Source: Paucibacter sp. Y2R2-4 (GTDB lineage Bacteria > Pseudomonadota > Gammaproteobacteria > Burkholderiales > Burkholderiaceae_C). From it: DNA of 64,000 nucleotides. Positions 38,989-46,308 of this stretch are shown piece after piece. The notes below the pieces were generated by a model. That model had not been told where the DNA came from. It saw only the letters and a list, made by a program, of their open reading frames with translations, and did not search any database. The stretch is taken from assembly GCF_025717535.1 (NCBI RefSeq), contig NZ_JAJIRO010000002.1:186001-250000 (forward strand), given 5' to 3'. The position numbers were made by a program, and so were the translations under genes. Each line of letters starts with the position of its first letter. The first letter of the stretch is position 1.

Positions 38989-39711
38989 TTAAGCTTGGCG
39001 GCGACGGGCCACAAAGCCCACAGCCAGCAAGCCACCCATCAGCAGGGCGTAGGTGCTTGGCTCAGGAATGGCCGCGACCGGGGTAGCGATGGTCAAGGTT
39101 GTGCCAGTGAAATTGGCAAACTTTTCGTTATTGAAGGTGTTCATGAGGGCGTTGGAGGAGCCGTCATCGTTGGAGGTATAGAGGTCAGCCAACTTGGCAG
39201 TGGTGCCGATTTCGTTGTTGCTAGGCACGCCGTCTGCGAAGTTCGCCCAACCCAGGCTGAGGTCGCCCAGCGTACCGGCAGCACCGGAGAGCTCGTGATT
39301 GGCCTGACCAGGAGTAGCCAAAGCCATGTACTTGAACTGCTCGCGCAATTGCAGCGAACCTTCATTCGAGCGCTGGTTCCACACAGTGAAGTCCAGGGTG
39401 CTGAATGCGGCGGTGTAATGAATGTCACCCAGATCGAAACCGTCGGGGTTGTTCACTTGGACCGAAGCGACGGTCCACTGGGTGTTCACGCCATTCAGAG
39501 CCAGGAAATCATTCCACTTGGCGCCGGCCACATCGAAAGTGTTGACACCGGTCAAGCTGGACAACTCAACGCCGAGGTCCTTGGAGTAAGAACCCTTGGA
39601 GTTCCAGGCCATGAAAACCAGCTCAGGAGTGGTGGAAGTGTTCACAGCAGCGAAAGCCGGAGCGAAAGAGGCGGCAGCCAGAGCGGCCAAGACGATTTTC
39701 TTCAGTTGCAT
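38989..39711 (-). CDS. PEP-CTERM sorting-domain surface protein 2
   Basis: A 240-residue secreted protein. A signal peptide ends APAFAAVN near residue 21. The C-terminus has IPEPSTYALLMGGLL followed by VARRRQA, a textbook PEP-CTERM signal with hydrophobic segment and basic tail. The core is Asn/Thr/Gly-rich without known domains. I chose the ATG at 39711 (MQLKKIVLAALAAAS) for the signal peptide; GGAGA is just upstream. It is preceded by a 382-bp regulatory region with a leader hairpin and followed by a terminator, so it may be the most strongly expressed gene of the locus. It needs an exosortase encoded elsewhere. Confidence 0.9.
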   Translation of the reverse strand: MQLKKIVLAALAAASFAPAFAAVNTSTTPELVFMAWNSKGSYSKDLGVELSSLTGVNTFDVAGAKWNDFLALNGVNTQWTVASVQVNNPDGFDLGDIHYTAAFSTLDFTVWNQRSNEGSLQLREQFKYMALATPGQANHELSGAAGTLGDLSLGWANFADGVPSNNEIGTTAKLADLYTSNDDGSSNALMNTFNNEKFANFTGTTLTIATPVAAIPEPSTYALLMGGLLAVGFVARRRQA

Positions 39712-40093
39712 AGTGTTCTCCGTTGAGTACAGAAAGAGATGGTTGATAAATGTTTCAATCAATCAATGAACCAAAACAGTTCCAGAACTCGGCGCGCTCT
39801 GCCTAGAGAACAGAGTGCGCAACCGGTCCGCTACGCCTGAACCGCCATCCCCTGAAATACAGCTTCGAGAAGAAAACTCGCATTTGGCGGTGGCCATGGG
39901 CGCCTGGGTCTTTTGGACCCGAAGTCAAAGAGCAATAGAGAAGCAGCGAACTGCTTGAGGATTCAACCTACAAAACGAACTTTGAACGAAGCGCGTGACA
40001 TGCATACCCGCGCTGTGAAGCAATTCACAATCCGAACGGACTAGGGACTTGTACGCAGCGTGTCTTTTCCGGCCCCAGCATTCACCGGCAAAC
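39712..40093 (-). other. Regulatory region upstream of PEP-CTERM gene 2
   Basis: A 382-bp gene-free stretch between the EpsA-like gene and PEP-CTERM gene 2. It contains a 10-bp hairpin at 39792-39820 (see its entry) and a small hairpin GGGTC/GACCC at 39906-39920. I looked for a sigma-54 promoter (TGGC-N-TTGC type) and found none convincing. Its length and position fit a long 5' leader or an EpsA-controlled promoter. Confidence 0.45.
39792..39820 (-). promoter_or_regulatory. 10-bp hairpin in the leader of PEP-CTERM gene 2
   Basis: On the minus strand GCGCACTCTG pairs with CAGAGCGCGC (one G-U-type pair) around a 9-nt loop TTCTCTAGG, about 80 nt before the start codon. No T-run follows, so an mRNA leader structure or operator is more likely than a terminator. 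Confidence 0.45.
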
Positions 40094-40945
40094 TCAAACC
40101 ACCGGCATGGCAGGCGGCTTGACCAGTTCGATGGGCGCGCGGTCCAGCAGGTTCATGGACATGGCCCGCGCCACCGCTTGCGCACGATTGGCCGCATTGA
40201 GCTTGCGCAGAATTTTTTGCACGTGGTTTTTCACCGTCAGCGCGCTGATGCCCAGCACTTCGCCGACCTGTTGATTGCTCATGCCCTCGCGCAACCAAGA
40301 CAGGATCTGGCGCTCCCGCTCGGTGATGCCGCTCTGGCGCGAGCCTGACACCGGCGTCGGCGAGCTGGGCGTGGCGTTGACCTCACGCTCCACCACCTGC
40401 ACTCGCTGCCAGGTGGCGTGGATATGTGGCATCAGCAGCTCCAGATGGCTGCAATGCTGCTGAGTCAGCGGCGTGCTCTGGTGAGCGAAGACAAAAAAGC
40501 TCTCGATCTCGCTGGGCCGCTGCGGCCGCGAGACGCCGTGCACCAGCAGCTCATGAAAGCCTGCGGCGCGCAGCCCTATCATCTGTGGCTGCAAGGCCTG
40601 GCCTTCGAGCTGCTCAAGCTTGACGCGCAGCGGCTTGCAGCGCGCTTCCAGCCACATGCCTTGCAACTGCTGCATCAGCACACAGCGCGGCGCACTCAGG
40701 CTCAGCAGCACCTCATCGGCGACGGTGACATTGTTGAAGGCATCAAAGACCAGCTCGCGCTGATTGCGCTGGTAGGCGCCGCAGATCGCCATCTGGTGCG
40801 GAATCAAAAGCTGCAGATTGCTCTGCGTCCAGACAAAGAATTGATAGCGGCGCCGCACATCCAGTGCGGACTCGGCGGCGCGCACGATGGCTTCGATATG
40901 GCTGTTGCTCAGCAGCACGGCGTCATTCGATTCGTGTGGGTGCAT
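40094..40945 (-). CDS. epsA: LuxR-family regulator, EpsA-like (XrtB/PEP-CTERM-associated)
   Basis: A 283-residue transcriptional regulator. The C-terminal GerE/LuxR helix-turn-helix is SGITERERQILSWLREGMSN followed by QQVGEVLGISALTVKNHVQ. The N-terminal ~200 residues (RYQFFVWTQSNLQLLIPHQM; DEVLLSLSAPRCVLMQQL) match the EpsA family described next to exosortase/PEP-CTERM exopolysaccharide loci. Its position directly upstream of a PEP-CTERM gene supports this and suggests that it activates the downstream surface locus. Start is uncertain: the ATG at 40945 (MHPHESND) or nine bases earlier (MPIMHPH); neither has a clear ribosome-binding site. Confidence 0.82.
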   Translation of the reverse strand: MHPHESNDAVLLSNSHIEAIVRAAESALDVRRRYQFFVWTQSNLQLLIPHQMAICGAYQRNQRELVFDAFNNVTVADEVLLSLSAPRCVLMQQLQGMWLEARCKPLRVKLEQLEGQALQPQMIGLRAAGFHELLVHGVSRPQRPSEIESFFVFAHQSTPLTQQHCSHLELLMPHIHATWQRVQVVEREVNATPSSPTPVSGSRQSGITERERQILSWLREGMSNQQVGEVLGISALTVKNHVQKILRKLNAANRAQAVARAMSMNLLDRAPIELVKPPAMPVV

Positions 40946-41061
40946 GATTGGCATGGGCGCGACGACAAAGTGTGGAAGAACAAAAAGCGGGGGGTACCGG
41001 CGGCTGGACTGTAGAGAGCGCATATGACTGGGTGTTGAAGCTCGCAGCGAAATGCGCAGCT

Positions 41062-41085
41062 AAAAATGATCCGTTCGGCTCATGC
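41062..41085 (-). terminator. Terminator-like hairpin after the secretion cluster
   Basis: On the minus strand ATGAGCCG-AA-CGGATCAT (8-bp stem with one mismatch) is followed by TTTTT, about 30 bp past the stop of the last pseudopilin gene. Its arm shares CATGAGCCGAACGG with the terminator at 36069-36095. Confidence 0.55.
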
Positions 41086-41115
41086 TTGGCGACCAATGGT
41101 TCGCTCAGGCTTGGC

Positions 41116-41826
41116 TCAAGGCTCACCGGGCGGCGCTGCAGCGCCCTCTGCGCCGGAAAGTGAGGCGGAACTTGGCAATATCACCGGAGTAAATCGCAGG
41201 TCAGACACCCGTGGTTTTGGCGCACTGGCGGGCAAGCTCGCCATGGCCACTCCGGTCGAAAGCAAGAGCTGCCGCGCCCGGCTGTGCACCCCAACAATGC
41301 CGCTCATCAAGGCCTGCCCCTCGGCATGGGGCTGGACGGCGCTCTTGGCGACGGCAGGCTCGACCGCGCCTTCAAAATGGGATTTGAGCGGGCTTGCGGG
41401 GAGGCCCGCACTCCCCGCCCCTGTCACATCGCTTGGTCCCTCTTGCTGTGCACCCGGCAGGGCTGGCGCTTGCGCCGCTGCGGCCTGACCCATTTGCAAA
41501 GCCCAGTCCGGGCGACCGGTAAAAGGATCGGCATAGAGTCGGCGCAGATGGCGGCGCGTGCTGCCGCTGCGACGGTCTTCCAGCAAATCTTCCAGCCGCT
41601 GCGGCAAGGGGTTGGCGCCGGCGGGTGTCGCACGGGCATAACTGGCCAAAGCCTGGGCAATGGCCTCGCCGCGAAAGCGCAGCTCGGCCTCACGTTCGCG
41701 CTGCTGCAGCGTCTGCTGGCGCTGCCCCAAGGCGGCCAGGGCCACGCCGCCCAAGGCAATCACGAAGAGCAGCCACAAATAGGTGAAGCCCCGGCTGACT
41801 AAGGACTGTGAGTTACCAGTCCGCAT
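41116..41826 (-). CDS. Pseudopilin-like protein lacking Glu5 (third pseudopilin)
   Basis: A 236-residue protein with a type III signal sequence, RGFTYLWLLFVIALGG, cleaved after Gly. It has Trp instead of Glu at position +5 of the mature chain, a trait shared with tip pseudopilins such as GspK. A helical stem (QREREAELRFRGEAIAQALASYA) and DPFTGRPDW follow, where other pseudopilins of the cluster also have a DP loop. The last ~100 residues are low-complexity and unrelated to known pilins. The ATG at 41826 overlaps the preceding gene by 14 bp. Role: a minor, possibly tip, component of the pseudopilus. Confidence 0.8.
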   Translation of the reverse strand: MRTGNSQSLVSRGFTYLWLLFVIALGGVALAALGQRQQTLQQREREAELRFRGEAIAQALASYARATPAGANPLPQRLEDLLEDRRSGSTRRHLRRLYADPFTGRPDWALQMGQAAAAQAPALPGAQQEGPSDVTGAGSAGLPASPLKSHFEGAVEPAVAKSAVQPHAEGQALMSGIVGVHSRARQLLLSTGVAMASLPASAPKPRVSDLRFTPVILPSSASLSGAEGAAAPPGEP

Positions 41827-42214
41827 ACAAACTGCCATCCGGCGCGCGGCCGGGCGTGCCGCTCTTGACATCAAAGACCTGGCCAGGCATTTCCAGCTCA
41901 GCCGGTGGGGTCAACAGCTGCCACGTGCTACGGCTGCCACTCAAAGGGTCTTCGGGGATCTGGCGCAAATAGCGCGCCTCGACCAACTCTTGCAGCGAGT
42001 TGGGATAACGCGCTTTGTCAGCGGCGAAGTGATCAATCGCGCTGCGCATCACATTCAAGGAGCTGCGCAGCGCATGGCCGCGTGCCGCGTCCACCTTGGC
42101 AAAATAGCGCGGCGCGGCAATGCCGGCCAAAAGGGCCACGATGGCCATCACCACAATCAACTCGATCAGGGTGAATCCTTGGGACTGCGTCCGCTCACGA
42201 GGCAAGGTGTGCAT
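41813..42214 (-). CDS. GspG-like pseudopilin 2
   Basis: A 133-residue prepilin. QGFTLIELIVVMAIVALLAG carries the canonical cleavage site and Glu at +5. The stem reads PRYFAKVDAARGHALRSSLNVM, and the C-terminal part EDPLSGSRSTWQLL...DGSLYADW resembles GspG. The ending VFDVKSGTPGRAPDGSLYADW closely parallels that of the upstream pseudopilin, so the two are tandem paralogues. The start at 42214, 7 bp after the previous stop, gives a 13-residue pre-sequence. It needs a prepilin peptidase not present in the window. Confidence 0.88.
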   Translation of the reverse strand: MHTLPRERTQSQGFTLIELIVVMAIVALLAGIAAPRYFAKVDAARGHALRSSLNVMRSAIDHFAADKARYPNSLQELVEARYLRQIPEDPLSGSRSTWQLLTPPAELEMPGQVFDVKSGTPGRAPDGSLYADW

Positions 42215-42221
42215 TTCCGGC

Positions 42222-42701
42222 TCACCAATCGCGGTAGGGCGTGCCGTCCAGGCCGATGCCGGGCGCGCGCGAGTACACATCAAAGACATCACGACCGGGT
42301 TGCGGTGAGTCGGCCGGGCTCTCATAGCTGCGCAGGCCCCAGCTGCGGGCGGCGGGCAGATTGCTGTCGGCCAGCGGGTCGCGTGGGAGACGACGCAGGA
42401 AATAGATCTTGCGGCCCTTGGGGTCTTTTTGATCGACCACGCCTTCAACCAGGGCAGTCAAGCTGGGCGGGTAGCCGCTGGCGTCGGCCGGCACCGCGAT
42501 GCGCCCGTCCGAGCCGGCCTGTTTGTAGGCATCTAAGGCCAGGCGAATGCTGCGCAGGCTTTGGCGCAACTCGCTTTCTTGCTGGCGCTTGTGCACCCAA
42601 ACGCTGAGCGGCTGCGCGGCCGCGGCCAAGATGCCGACGATGGTGACCACCGCCAGCATCTCAACCAGGGTGAAGCCGCGCTGACGCGCCGGCCGGGCCA
42701 T
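42222..42701 (-). CDS. GspG-like pseudopilin 1
   Basis: A 159-residue prepilin with RGFTLVEMLAVVTIVGIL, an eight-residue leader and Glu at +5. The globular part has YFLRRLPRDPLADSNLP and ends VFDVYSRAPGIGLDGTPYRDW, in line with GspG-type major pseudopilins, which bind calcium in this region. The ATG at 42701 begins one base after the secretin stop, so the genes are coupled. It is probably a main shaft subunit together with the neighbouring paralogue. Confidence 0.88.
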   Translation of the reverse strand: MARPARQRGFTLVEMLAVVTIVGILAAAAQPLSVWVHKRQQESELRQSLRSIRLALDAYKQAGSDGRIAVPADASGYPPSLTALVEGVVDQKDPKGRKIYFLRRLPRDPLADSNLPAARSWGLRSYESPADSPQPGRDVFDVYSRAPGIGLDGTPYRDW

Positions 42702-42702
42702 G

Positions 42703-44973
42703 TCAGCGCCCCACCACGGCCACATTGGGGTCCCCGGAGACCTGCACAGTGAGGGGCTCGCCCTTGGCGTTGCTACCCCGCAGATTGCTGAGCTCAATGC
42801 TGGAGCTGTTACCTGCTGAACCAGGGCGCGCCCGCAAGACCATGACGCGGTGGCCATGGGGCGGCAGCTCAAACTCGATCACGCCATTGCCGCCCGCGTT
42901 ACTGGCTTCGGCCGACATGAACAGGGCCACATCAAAGCGCGCCTCGCCTTCCAGCTTGAAGGGCGATTTGTTGTACAGCGTCACCGACAAGGTCTCGCCC
43001 ACATCGGCTTCGGCGCTGGTCTGGATCTCGATCTCGCCTTGGGGTGCGGAGCTGGAAGCAGCATCCTGGCCGATGGGTGCGGGAGCGACCGCACTTGGCA
43101 CCGCGGGCGCCAACTGCAGCGGCGCTGGCACCACCACCCCACCAGCCCCCAGCCCCCCGCCGCCCGTCATCGGCAGCGCCACCGCGCCCGCACCGCGCAA
43201 GCGTGAGCCTTCGGCACCCGGGTTGCCGTCGAAACCTGAGGCCAGCACGGTGCGGCTGGCATCCGGCAGGTTCAGATTGCGCAGCACCCGCGGGGTGATC
43301 AGCAGCACGATTTCTGACTTTTTGCGGTTGTCGCCATGCACACCGAACAAGCGGCCCAGCAAAGGCGCTTCGGACAGATAAGGCAAGCCGTTGATGCTCT
43401 TGCGGTCTTCGTCGCTGATCAGGCCGGCCAGCACCTGCGTTTCACCATCTCGCAAGCGCAGCGAGGTGCTGGCCTTGCGGGTGCCGATGCGGTAGGCGCT
43501 GGTCGGCTGGGCGCCGCCCGAGCTTTCCTTCAGGCCTAAGCTGCTGACTTCCAGATTGACCTTCATCACCACCTCGTTGTCGAGCTGGATGCTGGGCTCC
43601 ACTTCCAGCGTCAGGCCCACATCGATGTAAGTCACCGCCGTGGAGACGCCGACGTTGGCGGTAGAGGTGCTGGTGAAGACCGGCACCTTGTCGCCAATCT
43701 GAATCTTGGCTTTCTCTTTGTTGCGAGCGCGCAGCTTGGGGTTGGCCAAAACATTGCTGGCGCCCGTGCCGCCCTTGAGCTTGGCCGTCAAGACCGGGTT
43801 GGCCACCATGCTGCGGAAGGCACTGCGTTGGCCCAGTTCGACCACGCTGGCAGCGCCCGGCAGTCCGTATGTCACCTCGGCCGGCCAGTTCAGGCCGAAC
43901 TGATCGTCGCGGTTGGTCTCGATCTCCAAGACCTCCACATCCAACATCACCTCGGGCTCGGGCAGGTCCAGGCCGCTGATCAATTGCTCGATCATGGCGA
44001 TGACCTCGGGCGTGTCGCGCGCCACCAGCAGATTCAGGCGTTCATCGATGAAGATGTCGCGCGTCTTGGCCATCATGCGCACCAGGGCCTGAGCCTGCTT
44101 GACGTCGGCGTTATTGAGGTAAAAGCTGCGTGTCACCAATTCCTGGTGTTCGCGCTGCTTGGCCTGGGTGTTGGGGTAGATCAGCACCGACTTGTCGTTC
44201 AGCAGCTTGCGCTCCAGCTGCTGGGTGGACAGGATCACCCGCATGGCTTCGTCAAGGCTCACGTCCTTCAAGTAGATGGTGACCTTGGCATCGCCGCGCA
44301 CATCTTTGTCGAACACAAAGTTGACGCCGGCACCACGCCCCATGGCCTCGAACACGGTGCGCAAAGGCGCCTCGCGGAATTCCAGGCTGATGGGTTTTTG
44401 AAACGCAGCCGACAAGCCACTGGCCACCAGCGGCGGCGCATACTTTTGGCGCAACTGCTGGTTCAAGGCCAAGGCGCCCGACTGGCCCGGGTCTTCGGCC
44501 AACACTTGCTGCACCGCCGCTCGCGCTGCATCGAACTGGCCGGTTTGCATCAGCTGCGTCGCCTGGCGCACGCGCGCCTCATGCTGCCGCGCCCGCTGCA
44601 GCGCCTGGCGGAGACCCTTGCTGCGCGAGGAGTTGGCATCCACCATTTCCATCTTCTTCAGCACCGCCTCGGCCAGATCGAGCTGACCCACCGCCCGCGC
44701 CGTCTCGACCTGGTTAGCCAAGGCCAACAGACTGCGTTCGCTTTGGCGGGCGTAGGCCATGCGCAGGGCCTGGTCTTGCGGGCTGGCAGTCGAAGCGTCA
44801 CGCAGCATGCGCCACGCTGCCTCTTGCTCGCCGCGTTGCAGCAAGGCCTCGGACTCCCGCAAAGCCGGGTTGGCGCAAGCCATCAGCAGGCAGGCGCTCA
44901 GCAAGGCCAGCGCAAGCGCCGTGGGGCGGGTTTGCGACAGCGCAGGACGACTATGGGTGGGAGCAGGAATCAT
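42703..44973 (-). CDS. Secretin (GspD/PilQ family) with TPR and C-terminal cohesin-like extensions
   Basis: A 756-residue outer-membrane channel protein. The N-terminal lipobox LLMACAN implies a lipoprotein. Residues ~35-170 are TPR-like helices (ALLQRGEQEAAWRMLRDAS). An STN/N0 domain (AFQKPISLEFREAPLRTVFE) and a short N1 domain follow, then the secretin core with VPVFTSTSTANVGVSTAVTY and GLTLEVEPSI, ending SEIVLLITPRVLRNL near residue 580. The last ~170 residues, after a Gly/Pro-rich linker, have alternating strands (VGETLSVTLYNKSPFKLEGE; GGNGVIEFELPPHGHRVMVL) like a cohesin-type domain. Canonical GspD lacks both extensions. The start at 44973 gives the lipoprotein signal. Confidence 0.88.
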   Translation of the reverse strand: MIPAPTHSRPALSQTRPTALALALLSACLLMACANPALRESEALLQRGEQEAAWRMLRDASTASPQDQALRMAYARQSERSLLALANQVETARAVGQLDLAEAVLKKMEMVDANSSRSKGLRQALQRARQHEARVRQATQLMQTGQFDAARAAVQQVLAEDPGQSGALALNQQLRQKYAPPLVASGLSAAFQKPISLEFREAPLRTVFEAMGRGAGVNFVFDKDVRGDAKVTIYLKDVSLDEAMRVILSTQQLERKLLNDKSVLIYPNTQAKQREHQELVTRSFYLNNADVKQAQALVRMMAKTRDIFIDERLNLLVARDTPEVIAMIEQLISGLDLPEPEVMLDVEVLEIETNRDDQFGLNWPAEVTYGLPGAASVVELGQRSAFRSMVANPVLTAKLKGGTGASNVLANPKLRARNKEKAKIQIGDKVPVFTSTSTANVGVSTAVTYIDVGLTLEVEPSIQLDNEVVMKVNLEVSSLGLKESSGGAQPTSAYRIGTRKASTSLRLRDGETQVLAGLISDEDRKSINGLPYLSEAPLLGRLFGVHGDNRKKSEIVLLITPRVLRNLNLPDASRTVLASGFDGNPGAEGSRLRGAGAVALPMTGGGGLGAGGVVVPAPLQLAPAVPSAVAPAPIGQDAASSSAPQGEIEIQTSAEADVGETLSVTLYNKSPFKLEGEARFDVALFMSAEASNAGGNGVIEFELPPHGHRVMVLRARPGSAGNSSSIELSNLRGSNAKGEPLTVQVSGDPNVAVVGR

Positions 44974-45019
44974 GGTGAGGAAGAGAAGACGGTAGAAGCG
45001 GTGGAGGCCGAAGATGTAC

Positions 45020-45640
45020 TCAGGGATAGGCCAGGCTTTGTTTCTGCCCACCGGCCAACCAGGTGAACTGGGCGCCGCTGGGACCGATGGCATCGAGCCG
45101 CCATTGCTGGTCCAGCGTTTCGCCGACGGCCAAAACCACGGTGCGCAGGTTGTTGCTCAAAACGATGCGGGGCCGCTGCGCTTCATCCATGCGGCCCACC
45201 AGCTGATAGCCCAGTGGCGGTGCGGCGGGCGGCTCGGACTCGGCCTCAGCCTCAGGCTGCGGTGCGGGTTTGGCTTGAACTGGGGGAGCGGCAACGGGCG
45301 GGGCTGCGCTCAGGCCCCAGCTTTGCAAGACCTGCGGCTCGGCATCGGGCCAAGCATTGGCCGCCAGTGGCTGCAAAGCCGGTGGCCAGCTGCCGGCGCG
45401 CGCTGGGCTAGCGTCTGAGCCACTGACTGCTGCGGCGGGCAAGACTCGTGCGGCCCTGGCGGGTCGGGATACGGAAGCTTTCCCCTCTTCCTGCTGCTCC
45501 TCGCGGCTGGCGACCCAGGCGGTGGCGGCCAGCGTCAGGGCCAGCCCAGTCAGCAAGATACGCTGACGCGAGCTCTGGCTCGCTGAAACAAGGGCAGAGT
45601 TCGTCGCGCCCGGCAAGGCGCCGTGCACCGGAGCGCTCAT
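45020..45640 (-). CDS. GspC/PilP-like inner-membrane/periplasmic linker protein
   Basis: A 206-residue protein with one N-terminal membrane segment (ILLTGLALTLAATAWVA near residue 25), an Ala/Pro-rich linker, and a C-terminal domain YQLVGRMDEAQRPRIVLSNN...VLAVGETLDQQWRLDAI. This resembles the HR domain of GspC and the pilotin-like domain of PilP that docks on the secretin. It sits directly before the secretin gene, as pilP precedes pilQ. The ATG at 45640 overlaps the previous stop (ATGA). The divergent sequence makes GspC versus PilP undecidable. Confidence 0.75.
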   Translation of the reverse strand: MSAPVHGALPGATNSALVSASQSSRQRILLTGLALTLAATAWVASREEQQEEGKASVSRPARAARVLPAAAVSGSDASPARAGSWPPALQPLAANAWPDAEPQVLQSWGLSAAPPVAAPPVQAKPAPQPEAEAESEPPAAPPLGYQLVGRMDEAQRPRIVLSNNLRTVVLAVGETLDQQWRLDAIGPSGAQFTWLAGGQKQSLAYP

Positions 45641-46308
45641 GGCTGGACTCCTGAAGCCGCCGGCGCATGGGCCTTGGCCGTTTGCGGCATCTGCATATAA
45701 AACACCCAACTGAGCTCGGCGGAGAGCATGGGTTCCGAGGGACGCAAGCGGCGCAGCTTGATGGACTCCAAGCTCAGCGCCGGGTCGCGCTGCAAAGCCT
45801 CTTGCACATAACGCCGCAGCTGCTCGTAGTTGCCATTGGCATTCATGGCGATGCGGTACTGCGCCAGCCCCAGGGCCGGCTCGGCCTGATAGCGAAACTC
45901 GCTGCGCGGCCAAGGCAGGCCAATCTCGGTCGCCAGCGCGAGCAGGGCCGCGGTGCGCGCCTGCCGTGCACTATCGGGCGGCAGGCTTTGCAAAAAAGTC
46001 TGCGGGTCTTGCGTCAGCTGGCGCTGGCCTTGCTGCTTGAGGGCCAGGCGGCGCTCACTCAAAGCCTCTCTTTGCTGCCCCAAGGCGCGCTCTTGTGCCG
46101 GCAAGGCCCAAAACAGCAGAATCATGGCGACCAAGCTCAGCAGCGTGGCCAGGCCACCCGGCCAGCCCATTTTTTGCAAGAGGCGTTGTGCGGGCTCGGG
46201 CAAACGCAGCCACAGTGGATTCAAACGCTGGCGAATCGAAGCTTGCCAGGCAGCAAGATCGAAGCGTGACCGGCCGCCGGCCGGCCCTGGATGCAGTCCC
46301 GCGCTCAT
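45637..46308 (-). CDS. PilO/GspM-like inner-membrane assembly protein
   Basis: A 223-residue bitopic protein. One membrane segment near residues 50-70 (GGLATLLSLVAMILLFWAL) is followed by a coiled coil (ERALGQQREALSERRLALKQQ) and a ferredoxin-like domain with QYRIAMNANGNYEQLRRYVQ, the PilO/GspM arrangement. It overlaps both neighbours by ATGA. Position between a PilN-like and a GspC/PilP-like gene matches the pilMNOP order. Confidence 0.75.
   Translation of the reverse strand: MSAGLHPGPAGGRSRFDLAAWQASIRQRLNPLWLRLPEPAQRLLQKMGWPGGLATLLSLVAMILLFWALPAQERALGQQREALSERRLALKQQGQRQLTQDPQTFLQSLPPDSARQARTAALLALATEIGLPWPRSEFRYQAEPALGLAQYRIAMNANGNYEQLRRYVQEALQRDPALSLESIKLRRLRPSEPMLSAELSWVFYMQMPQTAKAHAPAASGVQP

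Noticed and set aside
39712-40093. Sigma-54 promoter for PEP-CTERM gene 2
   Set aside because: PEP-CTERM genes in some bacteria use sigma-54, but no GG/GC pair with correct spacing was found by eye.
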